Assembly (NCBI RefSeq): GCF_000721495.1
Contig: NZ_JOHY01000005.1
Coordinates: 180,095 to 244,094, forward strand
Direction: 5' to 3'
Source: Streptomyces sp. NRRL F-5123
GTDB lineage: Bacteria > Actinomycetota > Actinomycetes > Streptomycetales > Streptomycetaceae
DNA length: 64,000 nucleotides
A program made the position numbers and the translations under genes. A model generated the notes under the pieces. It saw only the letters and a program-made list of their open reading frames with translations. It did no database searches and was not told where the DNA came from. Positions 26,982-38,428 of this stretch are shown here, piece by piece (the stretch's first letter is position 1; each line of letters starts with the position of its first letter).

Positions 26982-28237
26982 CCGACACCGAGCACGGCGG
27001 CGACCTGCGGCGGCGCGGCTTCCTGCGCGGCGCGGCACTGGGCGTGGGCGCGGTCGGCGCGGTCGCGGGCGGCGCCACCGCCCTATCCGGCCCGGCCGCC
27101 TCGGCCGCCACCGCGACGCCGTCCGCGACGGCCGCCGCGCCCAGGGCGTCCTTCCACGGAGCGCACCAGGCGGGCATCGTCGAGCACGTCCAGGCGTCGT
27201 CGGCGTTCCTGTCCTTCGACGTCACGGCCACCGACCGGCGCGAGCTGACCGAGCTGATGCACACCGTCACCGAGCGGGCGCGCTTCCTGACGGCGGGCGG
27301 CACGCCGGCCCCGCTGGGCATCACCGACGCCCCCTCCGACAGCGGCACGCTCGGCCCGCAACTGCCGGGCGACGGGCTGACGGTGACGGTCGGCGTGGGC
27401 GCGTCGCTCTTCGACGGCCGTTTCGGGCTCGCCGACCGCAGGCCGCTGCGGCTCACCCCGATGCCCGCCTTCGTCGACGACGACCTCGACCCGGCGTGGT
27501 GCCACGGCGACCTGAGCCTCCAGATCAGCGCCCCGCACCCGGACACCGTGCTGCACGCGGTGCGCGACATCGCCCGGCACACCCGCGGCGGGATGCAGGT
27601 GCGCTGGCGGATGGACGGCTTCACCAGCCCGCCGCGCCCGAGCGGCACCCCGCGCAACCACATGGGCTTCAAGGACGGCACCGCCAACCCCGACGTGACG
27701 GACCCGAAGACCGCCGACGCCCTGGTGTGGGTCGGCGCGGGCGCGGAGCCCGGCTGGACCGCGGGCGGCTCCTACCAGGTGGTCCGGCTCATCCGGATGC
27801 TGGTGGAGTTCTGGGACCGGGTCTCGATCACGGAGCAGGAGCGGATGTTCGGACGCGCCCGGGACACCGGCGCGCCGCTCGACGGCAGCCACGAGTTCGA
27901 CACGCCGAAGTTCGCCGAGGACCCGACCGGCGACATCATCCCGCTGGACGCACACATCCGGCTGGCCAACCCGCGCACGCCCAGGACGGCCGGCTCGCGC
28001 CTGCTGCGCCGCGGCTACAACTACGACCGCGGCACGGACAGCAACGGCAACCTCGACATGGGGCTGGTCTTCGTCTGCTACCAGCAGGACCTGGAGCGGC
28101 AGTTCGCCGCGGTGCAGCAGCGACTGGCCGGCGAACCGCTGACGGACTACATCTCGCCCTTCGGCGGCGGATACTTCTTCGCGCTGCCCGGGGTGAAGGA
28201 CCGCTCGGACTGGCTCGGACGTGCGCTGCTCGCCTGA
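26978..28237 (+). CDS. efeB: Tat-exported DyP-type peroxidase EfeB (deferrochelatase)
   Basis: A 419-aa heme peroxidase. The Tat signal is [14 protein letters not shown] followed by a hydrophobic, Ala-rich stretch. DyP hallmarks: GFKDGTANP (GxxDG, catalytic Asp) and [11 protein letters not shown] (proximal heme His and the Arg). It may oxidise ferrous iron or release iron from heme outside the cell. Start ATG overlaps the efeO stop. No EfeU/FTR1 permease gene follows or precedes it in this window, unlike the usual three-gene system. Confidence 0.94.
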   Translation: MTDTEHGGDLRRRGFLRGAALGVGAVGAVAGGATALSGPAASAATATPSATAAAPRASFHGAHQAGIVEHVQASSAFLSFDVTATDRRELTELMHTVTERARFLTAGGTPAPLGITDAPSDSGTLGPQLPGDGLTVTVGVGASLFDGRFGLADRRPLRLTPMPAFVDDDLDPAWCHGDLSLQISAPHPDTVLHAVRDIARHTRGGMQVRWRMDGFTSPPRPSGTPRNHMGFKDGTANPDVTDPKTADALVWVGAGAEPGWTAGGSYQVVRLIRMLVEFWDRVSITEQERMFGRARDTGAPLDGSHEFDTPKFAEDPTGDIIPLDAHIRLANPRTPRTAGSRLLRRGYNYDRGTDSNGNLDMGLVFVCYQQDLERQFAAVQQRLAGEPLTDYISPFGGGYFFALPGVKDRSDWLGRALLA

Positions 28238-28246
28238 CCGGAACCC

Positions 28247-28277
28247 GCCCGGCCGGGCGTGTCGCACCCGGCCGGGC
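28247..28277 (+). terminator. terminator after efeOB
   Basis: 11-bp stem GCCCGGCCGGG / CCCGGCCGGGC with a 9-nt loop, 9 nt after the efeB stop. No U tract. Confidence 0.65.
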
Positions 28278-28457
28278 CCCGGCGCCCCAGGTAAAAGGAC
28301 GGTCAAGTTTTCCCAAGGATTTACTGACCCGCTGTTCACCCTGCCGCCACCACGGGGCCGTTGTCATGTCGCGGACCGCCCGGACGATCTCGTTCGACAA
28401 CGTGCACGAATCGACAGCGGCACGCGTAAAGCGCCACGTAGCGGAGGCTGAGAAAGC

Positions 28458-30389
28458 ATGAGCACCACAGGCGGCGGTACGAGCAGGCAAAGAGGGGCGC
28501 GCCCGGCTCGCTGGGCTGCCCTCGCGGGGGCGGCAGCGCTCGTTCTGGCGGGCGGCACCGCGCCCGCGTTCGCCGACTCCAACGGCCACGGCAAGGGCGG
28601 CGGTTCCACCGCCACGCCGATCAAGCACCTGGTCGTCATCTACGACGAGAACGTCTCGTTCGACCACTACTTCGGCAGCTACCCGGTGGCCGCCAACACC
28701 GACGGCACGACGTTCACCGCGGCCAAGAACACGCCGAAGAACGTCGACACCCTCAGCCACGCGGGCCTGCTGAAGAAGAACCCCAACCAGTACGCGCCCA
28801 AGCGTCTGACGCCGGACCAGGCCGTCACCTGCGACCAGAACCACAACTACGGTCCCGAGCAGTACGCCGCGAACGGCGGCAAGGCCGACCTGTACGTCCA
28901 GAACACCGAGACCAGCACCTGCTCGGGCGGCCTGTTCGGCGAGCCCGGCCTGGTCATGGACTACTACGACGGCAACACCGTCACGGCGCTGTGGAACTAC
29001 GCCCAGCACTACTCGCTCGGCGACAACTCCTACAGCACCGTCTACGGCCCCTCCACCCCGGGCGCGCTGAACCTGGTCTCCGGCCAGACGCACGGCGTGG
29101 TCTCGGTGGACCCGGCCTCGGGCACGGAGAACCCCAAGCAGACCGCCACGCCGGACGCGTACACGGTCCTCTCCCCCGACGCCAAGGGTGTCGGCACGGT
29201 CGTCAACGACCCCGACCCGGCGTTCGACGACTGCTCGGACAACAGCCACGCCAGCAAGAACTCGCTGGCCGCGATGCAGGGCAAGAACATCGGCGACCTG
29301 CTCAACCAGCAGGACGTGAGCTGGGGCTGGTTCCAGGGCGGATTCCGCCCGTCCACCGCGTGGGACGGCAAGCAGGGTGACTACGCCTCCTGCGCCGGCA
29401 GCACGCACACCAACGTGGCCGGCGCGACCTCGGTGGACTACAGCCCGCACCACTCGCCGTTCCAGTACTACAAGTCGACGTCGAACCCGCACCACCTGGC
29501 ACCGAAGAACACCGCCGAGATCGGCCACGACGGTCAGGCCAACCACAACTACGACCTGACCGACTTCGACGCCGCGCTCAAGGCGGGCAACCTGCCGGCC
29601 GTCAGCTTCCTGAAGGCCGCGGAGTTCCAGGACGGCCACGCCGCCTACTCCGACCCGATCGACGAGCAGAACTTCCTGGTCAAGGAGATCAACCAGCTCC
29701 AGCAGTCGCCGGAGTGGAAGGACACCGCGGTCGTCATCTCCTACGACGACTCCGACGGCTGGTACGACCACGCGTACGCCACGCCGCAGAACGGCTCCAA
29801 GGACGCCACTGTCGGCTCCAACGGCAAGGCGATCGACAGCCCGGCCTGCCAGGCGGGTCCGCAGTCGGCCGGCGGCTACGCGGACCGCTGCGGCCCGGGC
29901 ACCCGGCAGCCGCTGCTGGTGATCTCGCCCTACAGCAAGACCAACTCGGTGGACCACACCCGCACCGAGCAGACCTCGATCACCAAGTTCATCGAGGACA
30001 ACTGGAAGACCGGCCGCATCGGTGACGCGTCCTTCGACGCCCGCGCCAACACGCTCGACGGCGCCTTCGACTTCAAGCACCCGAACAACCAGCAGGTGCT
30101 GCTCAACGCCGACGGTTCGGTGAAGTCGGTCAAGCCGATCAGCAACAGCGGCAACGGGAACGGCAACGCCGGCGGCGGGAACAACGCCAACACCGGCGGC
30201 AACGGCAACGGCGGCAGCAACGGGCAGGGTACCGGCGGGAACAACGCCGAGACCCAGACCCTGGCCGAGACCGGTGGCAGCTCCCCGGTGCTGCCCCTGG
30301 GCATCACCGCGGGCGTCCTGCTGGCCGGCGGCGGTGCCCTGTGGTACGCCCGCAAGCACCGCACCAGCCGCACGGGAGCCGCGGCCTGA
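28458..30389 (+). CDS. cell-wall-anchored phosphoesterase (phospholipase C/acid phosphatase family, LAETG)
   Basis: A 643-aa secreted phosphoesterase of the family that includes bacterial phospholipase C and AcpA-type acid phosphatases. Signal peptide to about residue 40 (PAFADS). The family signature is VVIYDENVSFDHYFGSYP, followed by DQNHNYGPEQYA, VMDYYDGNTVTALW, and VISYDDSDGWYDHAY with metal-binding Asp/His. After a Gly/Asn-rich spacer (about residues 565-598) comes LAETG at 602-606, a hydrophobic helix and RKHRTSR, a complete sorting signal of the LAxTG type used by class E sortases. The enzyme should be tethered to the wall. The substrate (phospholipid or phosphomonoester) is not determined. 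GGAGG is 11 nt before the ATG. Confidence 0.9.
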   Translation: MSTTGGGTSRQRGARPARWAALAGAAALVLAGGTAPAFADSNGHGKGGGSTATPIKHLVVIYDENVSFDHYFGSYPVAANTDGTTFTAAKNTPKNVDTLSHAGLLKKNPNQYAPKRLTPDQAVTCDQNHNYGPEQYAANGGKADLYVQNTETSTCSGGLFGEPGLVMDYYDGNTVTALWNYAQHYSLGDNSYSTVYGPSTPGALNLVSGQTHGVVSVDPASGTENPKQTATPDAYTVLSPDAKGVGTVVNDPDPAFDDCSDNSHASKNSLAAMQGKNIGDLLNQQDVSWGWFQGGFRPSTAWDGKQGDYASCAGSTHTNVAGATSVDYSPHHSPFQYYKSTSNPHHLAPKNTAEIGHDGQANHNYDLTDFDAALKAGNLPAVSFLKAAEFQDGHAAYSDPIDEQNFLVKEINQLQQSPEWKDTAVVISYDDSDGWYDHAYATPQNGSKDATVGSNGKAIDSPACQAGPQSAGGYADRCGPGTRQPLLVISPYSKTNSVDHTRTEQTSITKFIEDNWKTGRIGDASFDARANTLDGAFDFKHPNNQQVLLNADGSVKSVKPISNSGNGNGNAGGGNNANTGGNGNGGSNGQGTGGNNAETQTLAETGGSSPVLPLGITAGVLLAGGGALWYARKHRTSRTGAAA

Positions 30390-30463
30390 CCGCACCCCGC
30401 GCGAGCGGCCCCTGACCCGGCCGCACGGCTGAACCGGACCCCCTGACCCCGGTTCGCCACCCG

Positions 30464-30494
30464 AGGCCGCCCCGGCGCACCGCCGGGGCGGCCT
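30464..30494 (+). terminator. terminator after the LAETG phosphoesterase gene
   Basis: Perfect 14-bp stem AGGCCGCCCCGGCG / CGCCGGGGCGGCCT with a 3-nt loop, followed by TCG. Very stable. Confidence 0.85.
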
Positions 30495-30641
30495 TCGCGT
30501 GCCCGCCGCGGCAGCCGGCCGTGCGAAGGCGGCCCGGGGGCCGCGCCGCCCTTCCGCGGGCGGGCGGGCCACTGCGGCAGCCGGGTGCCCGGCGCCGCGT
30601 CGCAGCCGGGCGGGGCGGCGGGGCAGGCTTAGGGTCGCGCC

Positions 30642-31340
30642 ATGGAGACCGCCGGTTACCTGCCCGCGCTGCGCCGGGAGAGCGCCGCCCTCCGCGGCTG
30701 CCTGGCCGGCGGCGCCCCGGACGCGCCGGTGCCGCACTGCCCCGGCTGGACGCTGCGGGACCTGGCGGGCCACCTCGGGGCCGGCCACGCCAAGGCCGTC
30801 ACCGCGATCAGGGCCCGCCGCCCGGCGCACCGCTCGCCCGTACCGCCGCGCGAGCAGGCGGCGCTGCTGCCCTGGTTCGACGAGCGCTGCGCGGAACTCC
30901 TCACCGCCCTGGACACCGACCCGGCCGGGCCCGCGTGGACCTTCCACCCGCCGCACACGGTGGGCTTCTGGCAGCGTCGGCGCTGCCTGGAGACACTGGT
31001 GCACCGCTGGGACGCGCAGCAGGCCGCGGGCGACACGCCCGGCCCCCTCGACCCGGAGCTGGCCGCCGACGGGGTGGCGGAGGTGCTGGACACCTTCGCG
31101 CCGCGGCAGGTCGCGGTCGGCCGGGCCGCGGCGCCGCCCCGCGCGGTGGCCTTCGAGGCGACCGACACCGGCGGCTCGTGGACGTACGGGCCGGGCGCGC
31201 CCGTGGCGGCGGTCACCGGGCGGGCCGAGGAACTGCTGCTGATGCTGTGGCGGCGGCTGCCCGCCGAGGACCCGCGGCTGGTGCGGAAGGGCGACGCGGA
31301 GGCGGCGGACGCCGTGCTGCGCGGCCCGCTGGTGCCGTGA
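30642..31340 (+). CDS. MDMPI-type mycothiol-dependent enzyme (maleylpyruvate isomerase family)
   Basis: A 232-aa protein with an N-terminal DinB-like four-helix domain of the mycothiol-dependent maleylpyruvate isomerase family. Likely metal ligands are the His of LRDLAGHLGAGH and the Glu and His of RRCLETLVHRWDA. The C-terminal half is an SCP2-like mixed domain ending in EELLLMLWRRLP. The family uses mycothiol as cofactor in isomerisation or transfer; the substrate here is unknown. TAGGGT lies 6 nt before the ATG, so the mRNA is probably leaderless. Confidence 0.85.
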   Translation: METAGYLPALRRESAALRGCLAGGAPDAPVPHCPGWTLRDLAGHLGAGHAKAVTAIRARRPAHRSPVPPREQAALLPWFDERCAELLTALDTDPAGPAWTFHPPHTVGFWQRRRCLETLVHRWDAQQAAGDTPGPLDPELAADGVAEVLDTFAPRQVAVGRAAAPPRAVAFEATDTGGSWTYGPGAPVAAVTGRAEELLLMLWRRLPAEDPRLVRKGDAEAADAVLRGPLVP

Positions 31341-31612
31341 CCGCGGGGCACCGCGCCGCCGGGAGGCTCCGCGCGCACAGAAGGGGAACCACCGCTTCCG
31401 CGTTCATGATCTGAAGGCTCCTCACACCCCCGCCGCCGCCCGGAAGCTGCCCGACCACGGTGGACACGAGGCACGGCGGTACCGCGCGCCGAACACCCAG
31501 CGCGATATGTGCTGGTCAACGCGTCAAGTTCAACATCTGTCGCAAGTTACGGGCCATATGCCGGACTTGTTGACCCTTCACCTTTTCGCCGTACCGGCTT
31601 TGTGCACAACTC
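31341..31612. other. spacer upstream of the GH55 promoter
   Basis: No gene seen. The right part (31500-31612) is noticeably richer in A and T than its surroundings and contains TTGACC at 31570, a possible second upstream promoter element for the GH55 gene. Confidence 0.5.
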
Positions 31613-31642
31613 TTGACATGGATGAAACACAGGGAGAAACAT
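31613..31642 (+). promoter_or_regulatory. promoter of the GH55-like glucanase gene
   Basis: Exact TTGACA at 31613-31618 with AAACAT 18 nt downstream (31637-31642). The first operator follows 15 nt later. The -10 is weak, as at the other regulated promoters. Confidence 0.55.
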
Positions 31643-31657
31643 CACCGTGTGTGCCGG

Positions 31658-31669
31658 GAGAGCGCTCTC
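31658..31669. promoter_or_regulatory. LacI-type operator 1 of the GH55 gene
   Basis: GAGAGCGCTCTC perfect 12-bp core in the context CGGGAGAGCGCTCTCAT; 45 nt downstream of the -35. Confidence 0.8.
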
Positions 31670-31690
31670 ATTTCCATCGGGTTTCCACCG

Positions 31691-31704
31691 GGAGAGCGCT
31701 CACC
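31691..31704. promoter_or_regulatory. LacI-type operator 2 of the GH55 gene
   Basis: GGAGAGCGCTCACC, one mismatched pair, centre 34 bp from operator 1. It lies in the long 5' leader; two sites so close suggest cooperative binding. Confidence 0.7.
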
Positions 31705-31798
31705 GATGCTTTCTCCGGCACCTGACGAACCGTCCGGACACGTATGCGCCCGGACGCGCACCCTCTGCCCCCCACCTGTGGAACCAGGAGAGTTGCCC

Positions 31799-34432
<2,634 letters not shown>

Positions 34433-34491
34433 CCGCGCGGCGGTGAGGGCCGCCACGCGGTCGTCGGACACGACGACCTGACGGACCGAAA

Positions 34492-34525
34492 GGGCCGCCG
34501 TTCCGGGAGACCGGGACGGCGGCCC
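34492..34525. terminator. shared terminator between GH55 and GH12 genes
   Basis: 15-bp stem GGGCCGCCGTTCCGG / CCGGGACGGCGGCCC with one G-T pair and a 4-nt loop, between the convergent genes. Confidence 0.75.
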
Positions 34526-34561
34526 CTGCCCTGTCCCCGGTGGGGGGCGGGGACACGGCGG

Positions 34562-35989
34562 TCAGCCCGCGGTGCAGGTGAGCCGCGGGACGGTGGCGGC
34601 ACCGGTGGAGGTGCCCTGGAAGCCGAAGTGGGTGGTCGCGCCGGGGGCCACCTCGCTGTTGTAGGACAGGTTCCTGGCGGTCACCGCCGTGCCGGTCTGG
34701 GTGACGGTGGCGTTCCACCCGCCGGTGACCTGCTGGCCGCCGCCGTACGTCCAGCTCACCGTCCAGCCGTGGAGGGTGGAGGTTCCGGTGTTCGTCACCG
34801 TGGCGTCGACGGTGAAGCCGGTGCCCCAGTCGTTGAGCGTGAAGGCGGCGGTGCAGGTGCCGTCGTCGTGGGGCGGGGTGCCGGGGCCCGGGTAGGTGGT
34901 GGCGGTGGCCGGGGCGGACGCGGCCGAGACGTTGCCCGCCGCGTCCCTGGCCCTGACCGTGTAGGTGTAGGCGGTCGCGGGACTCAGTCCGGTGTCGCTG
35001 AAGGACGTCCCCGCGGTGCTGCCGGCGAGGGCGCCGCCGCGGTAGACGTCGTAGGCCGTGACGCCGGTGTCGTCGGTGGCCGGCGACCAGCTGAGGTCGA
35101 CCCGGTCGGTCAGGTAGGGGGACGCGGTCAGCCCGGTGGGCGCGGTGGGCGGCTGCGTGTCGCCACCGGAGGCGGGGCTCGCCGTGAAGTCGAAGCCCGT
35201 GGTGGCCAGGCCCTGGCCGCCCTGCCAGACCTCGAAGCCCGCCTCGGCGTCGATCAGGTAGTGCGCGGGGTCGACCGAGCCGCGGCCGACCGCGTCGTCG
35301 ATCAGCGCCTTGACGTCGAGGCCGGCGACGGAGGTGGCGCCGCCCTGGAGGACGTAGGAGATGATCTTCCAGGAGGTCTGCTGCCCCGTCCAGACGTCCC
35401 AGCTGTGGCCGGCCGCGGTGGAGGTGCCGGTCCTGCCGCCGAAGGGCTGGACGCCGCCGCGGCTGTTCAGCCAGATCATGATCTCGGTGCCGTCGGGCTG
35501 GCCCGCGGTGCTGGGCGCGGAGTTGATCCACAGGTCGTAGGCCACGTCGTAGGCGCCGGAGGCGGGCTGGACGGTGCTCCACGACGAGGTCACGCTGCCG
35601 AGGTCGCTCACCTTGAGCGGCAGGCCGCTGCCCGGGGTGCAGTCGCCCCAGTGGCAGCCCTTGAAGATCGACGGGTAGGTGGCGGGGGCGCCGTTCGTGC
35701 CGAGCCCGAAGTTCGCGGTGTCGAGGGACCAGGCGGTGCCGCCGGTGTACGTGACGCACTGCCGGTCGGTGGAATTCCACTCGTTGGCCTGGATGGTGTA
35801 GTCACCGGCCGCGATGGTGCCCTGCGGGTCGCAGGTCTGCACCGAGGCGGCGTGCGCGGACTGCGCCGCGGTGAGCGGCAGCAGCAGCGCGGCGAGCGCG
35901 GTGAGCACCGCGGCTGCGGGCCGCAGGCGCCGCCGACGCGGCAGCGGCCGCCGTAACCGGAGGCGGGTGGGGACGAGTGGGCGAGTCAC
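34562..35989 (-). CDS. secreted GH12 endoglucanase with FN3 and CBM2
   Basis: A 475-aa secreted cellulase. Signal peptide to about residue 47 (SAHAAS); GH12 catalytic domain (about 48-265) with nucleophile Glu169 in GTEIMIWLN and acid/base Glu253 in AEAGFEVWQGG; a fibronectin III domain (about 275-365); a Gly/Pro linker; and a C-terminal CBM2 (about 378-475) that should bind cellulose. Family members cut cellulose, mixed-link glucan or xyloglucan. The GTG at 35989 is preceded by GAAGGGA 8 nt upstream. Its operator is the CebR-type palindrome at 36051-36064, so it is probably induced by cello-oligosaccharides rather than through the laminarin operator. Confidence 0.93.
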   Translation of the reverse strand: MTRPLVPTRLRLRRPLPRRRRLRPAAAVLTALAALLLPLTAAQSAHAASVQTCDPQGTIAAGDYTIQANEWNSTDRQCVTYTGGTAWSLDTANFGLGTNGAPATYPSIFKGCHWGDCTPGSGLPLKVSDLGSVTSSWSTVQPASGAYDVAYDLWINSAPSTAGQPDGTEIMIWLNSRGGVQPFGGRTGTSTAAGHSWDVWTGQQTSWKIISYVLQGGATSVAGLDVKALIDDAVGRGSVDPAHYLIDAEAGFEVWQGGQGLATTGFDFTASPASGGDTQPPTAPTGLTASPYLTDRVDLSWSPATDDTGVTAYDVYRGGALAGSTAGTSFSDTGLSPATAYTYTVRARDAAGNVSAASAPATATTYPGPGTPPHDDGTCTAAFTLNDWGTGFTVDATVTNTGTSTLHGWTVSWTYGGGQQVTGGWNATVTQTGTAVTARNLSYNSEVAPGATTHFGFQGTSTGAATVPRLTCTAG

Positions 35990-36050
35990 TGGATGGTCCC
36001 TTCACCAGTACGTGGGGGGATGGCCTGCGGGACGGAAGCGGAGCACGCCA

Positions 36051-36064
36051 TGGGAGCGCTCCCA
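36051..36064. promoter_or_regulatory. CebR-type operator of the GH12 cellulase gene
   Basis: TGGGAGCGCTCCCA, a perfect 14-bp palindrome identical to the operator known for the cellulose-utilisation repressor CebR in Streptomyces. It lies 62 nt upstream of the GTG. It lacks the extra AG/CT pair present in the GAGAGCGCTCTC sites of this window. Confidence 0.85.
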
Positions 36065-36417
36065 AACCGTCGTGCTGCTGACCCCGGGATTCCTTTGGGT
36101 CCAAGGGGTTTACACAACGCTGGCTCTGGTGCGGCGTCAGACGTCGACTCTCGGGGCCGGAGCGGCTCCCGGCACCGCAACACATGGAATCCAGCCGCCC
36201 CGCGCGCCGTCAAGACCCTGTCACGGCTTCATGAGTTGAACGCACACCGTCAAGCTCTTCGTGTGGAACGGGCGTTGACCGTTCGAGCCCGGCCGAAGCC
36301 GGTCCGGGCCGGATCCTGACCATTCCCCGGCGGGAATTGTCCGGTCGACCCGGGCGCACCAGGCTCTGGGACGTACCCGCGCACCGCGCGACGACGACTC
36401 CCCCTGAGGTGGCACCG
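36065..36417. other. intergenic region between GH12 and NTF2-like genes
   Basis: No gene seen. The GH12 promoter must lie in 36065-36110; a clear -35/-10 pair is not evident. Nothing else recognised. Confidence 0.4.
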
Positions 36418-36840
36418 ATGCCCGACACCGCTCTCGACGCGTTCGCGGACCGCTACGTCGCGGTCTGGAACGAACCCGACCCCGGCGCGCGGCGCAAGGC
36501 CGTCGAACGCCTCTGGGCCGACGACGCCCTCCAGGTCCTCCAGCCGCCGCAGACGATGCGGGAGGCGGCGGAGAAGGTGGGCATGCGCGATGTGGTCCTG
36601 GAGGCACGCGGCCACGACGCCCTCGAATTCCGGGTCCGCACCGCCTACGAGGAGTTCGTCGCCCCCGGCGAGGCGGAATTCCGCGTGCACGGGGACGTGC
36701 AGCGGCTGCACGACGTGGTCCGTTTCAGCTGGGCCTACGTGCCGCGCGCCGACGGTGAACCGCAGGGCGGCGGCCTCCAGGTCCTGCTGCTCGCCGCGGA
36801 CGGCCGGATCGCCACGGATTACCAGTTCATCGGCTTGTGA
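36418..36840 (+). CDS. NTF2/SnoaL-like fold protein
   Basis: A 140-aa small cytoplasmic protein with the pattern of the SnoaL/NTF2 superfamily: DAFADRYVAVWNEPDPGARRKAVERLWADDA at the N-terminus, then alternating strands, ending in LLAADGRIATDYQFIG. Such folds serve as small-molecule isomerases, hydrolases or binders; no catalytic residue can be assigned. GAGGT is 8-9 nt before the ATG. Stand-alone gene. Confidence 0.82.
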   Translation: MPDTALDAFADRYVAVWNEPDPGARRKAVERLWADDALQVLQPPQTMREAAEKVGMRDVVLEARGHDALEFRVRTAYEEFVAPGEAEFRVHGDVQRLHDVVRFSWAYVPRADGEPQGGGLQVLLLAADGRIATDYQFIGL

Positions 36841-36853
36841 CCGTACGCCCCGG

Positions 36854-36886
36854 GCCCCGCACGCCGCCGTCCGCGCCGTGCGGGGC
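36854..36886 (+). terminator. terminator after the NTF2-like gene
   Basis: 10-bp stem GCCCCGCACG / CGTGCGGGGC with a 13-nt loop, between convergent genes. Confidence 0.6.
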
Positions 36887-36919
36887 GGGGGCCCGGGTAC
36901 GGGCGGCTCGGACGCGCCG

Positions 36920-37486
36920 TCAGACGGCGAAGGAGCGGGCCAGGCGGGCGCTCAGGGTCGGCGACAGCTCGCGGTCGATCGCCGGTATGAGGTCGCGCCG
37001 CTCGTGCGCCATGTACAGGTCGATCTCGCCCAGCACCCCGGACGCGGACACGTTGAAGGTGTCCTCCGGCTGCTCGCGCGTGAGCAGGTCGTCCAGATTC
37101 CGCTGCAGCCGCTCGCCCTCCTCCCGGTCCTCCCGGACGACGTCGGCCGCCGCGTGCCGCTCGTCCAGCGCCTGCCGGGCGGTCTTCTCGGTCGCCTCGA
37201 AATGCCGGGCCAGCGCGTTGGCCACCGGGCGCAGATCCGCCCGCGTGGGCATGCGGGTGTCGTCGTGCCGCACGCCGTCCACCATGGCGTGGATCTCGCC
37301 GGCGGACTCCTGGATGCGCGCGGACAGCCCCTCGTGGTGGTCCCTGGCCGCGACCTGGGCTTCGACGTCGGCCTTCGCCCGCTCGTCGAAGTAGGCCGCC
37401 TGGCCGCGGATGCTCGCCGGGCCCGCGATGCGGTCGTGTTCGGGGGGCACGCCCGGGGTGTCCTCTGGCCTGGTCACTTCGCTCAT
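36920..37486 (-). CDS. hypothetical charged helical protein, possibly hemerythrin-like
   Basis: A 188-aa protein, strongly charged, without signal or membrane segments. Regularly spaced His/Glu pairs (ALARHFEATEKTAR, LYMAHERRDLIPAID) recall a hemerythrin HHE four-helix bundle, but the spacing is not canonical. AAGGAG is 8 nt before the ATG at 37486. It may be transcribed with the DUF5709 gene just upstream (38-nt gap). Function unknown. Confidence 0.72.
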   Translation of the reverse strand: MSEVTRPEDTPGVPPEHDRIAGPASIRGQAAYFDERAKADVEAQVAARDHHEGLSARIQESAGEIHAMVDGVRHDDTRMPTRADLRPVANALARHFEATEKTARQALDERHAAADVVREDREEGERLQRNLDDLLTREQPEDTFNVSASGVLGEIDLYMAHERRDLIPAIDRELSPTLSARLARSFAV

Positions 37487-37524
37487 CGCACTCGCTCCTT
37501 GCCTTCACTGCCCGGCCGCCGGGG

Positions 37525-38013
37525 CTACTCCTCCGGCTCGGGCCACTCCGCGTCCGACACGACGTGCACGGCCGCCTCCTCCGCGGAGGCCCCGGCTCCG
37601 TCGATACCGACGTCCTCGCCGACCATCCCGTCCCGGCGCACGTGCACCCCCTCGTCGGGGGCGACGAGCCGCCCGGAACGCCGCTCCCCCGCCTCGATGT
37701 CGATCAGCTCGCCGTCGGAGTCCGGGGTGTCGCCCAGGCCGTCGCCCGACAGCGGGCGGACGTCGGGCCGCTCGCGGGGCAGCCGCTCGTCCAGGTTCTC
37801 CCGGGCCTCCTGCTCGGCCGCGGTGGTGCCGTACTCGTCGACGGCGCGGGGTTTCTCCGGGGGCGAGTACCCCTCGTCGAGGACGTCGTCCGGGCCGCCG
37901 ACCACAAGGGTGTCCTCCGGCTCCAGCGGACCGGCGTCCTCCTGGATCCCGCTGCCGTCCGACTGCGGCTGGTAGACGTCGTCGCCCATCGTGCCGTCGA
38001 TCCGCTCGGTCAT
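37525..38013 (-). CDS. DUF5709-family acidic protein
   Basis: A 162-aa very acidic, probably disordered protein with features of DUF5709: GDDVYQPQSDGSGIQED near the start, PEDTLVVGGPDDVLDEGYSPPEKP, and HVVSDAEWPEPEE at the end. Function is unknown; the family is confined to actinobacteria. The ATG at 38013 is chosen over a longer frame; an ATG at 37989 (MGDDVYQ) is also possible. Confidence 0.82.
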   Translation of the reverse strand: MTERIDGTMGDDVYQPQSDGSGIQEDAGPLEPEDTLVVGGPDDVLDEGYSPPEKPRAVDEYGTTAAEQEARENLDERLPRERPDVRPLSGDGLGDTPDSDGELIDIEAGERRSGRLVAPDEGVHVRRDGMVGEDVGIDGAGASAEEAAVHVVSDAEWPEPEE

Positions 38014-38428
38014 CTCACCGCACCTGCCTCGTCCGCCGGCCTGGCACATCCGCGGACCGCGGCCCGCGGAGCGGCGGCCGGACCTGCCGCGTCGGGCGCA
38101 CGTCGCACGATTGACCACCGTCCTCCCTGATCAGGAGCCGTACGGCCCGCGCGCTGCCGCCGCGCCACCGCGGCGGCGGGGCGGGTCGTCCACCCGCTCG
38201 CCTGCCCGTCCGGCCGGCGCGGAAACCGGCCGGGGTGCCGTCCGCCGTTACTCCGGACGGCCCACCTCCATCATGCGGCGACCCCCCGCCGGGCGCCTGC
38301 GGGCGGGCCGGCCGCCCCCGGCCCGGCCGGCGCGGCATCACCCGCCGGCACGGACCCCGGTCCCGGCCCGGCTGCCCCTCGGCCGATGCGGCGGATTCCT
38401 GGGCGCGGCCCGTTCGTCCCAGGTGCCG
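38014..38428. other. gene-less spacer between DUF5709 and AlkB genes
   Basis: Very GC-rich with no supported gene, hairpin or operator. It should contain the DUF5709 promoter. Confidence 0.45.

Noticed and set aside
28301..28340. Possible PhoP box (GGTCAAG and GTTCACC, 33 nt apart) before the LAETG phosphoesterase
   Set aside because: Only two of four 11-nt units fit the direct-repeat consensus; too weak to annotate, though phosphate control would make sense.
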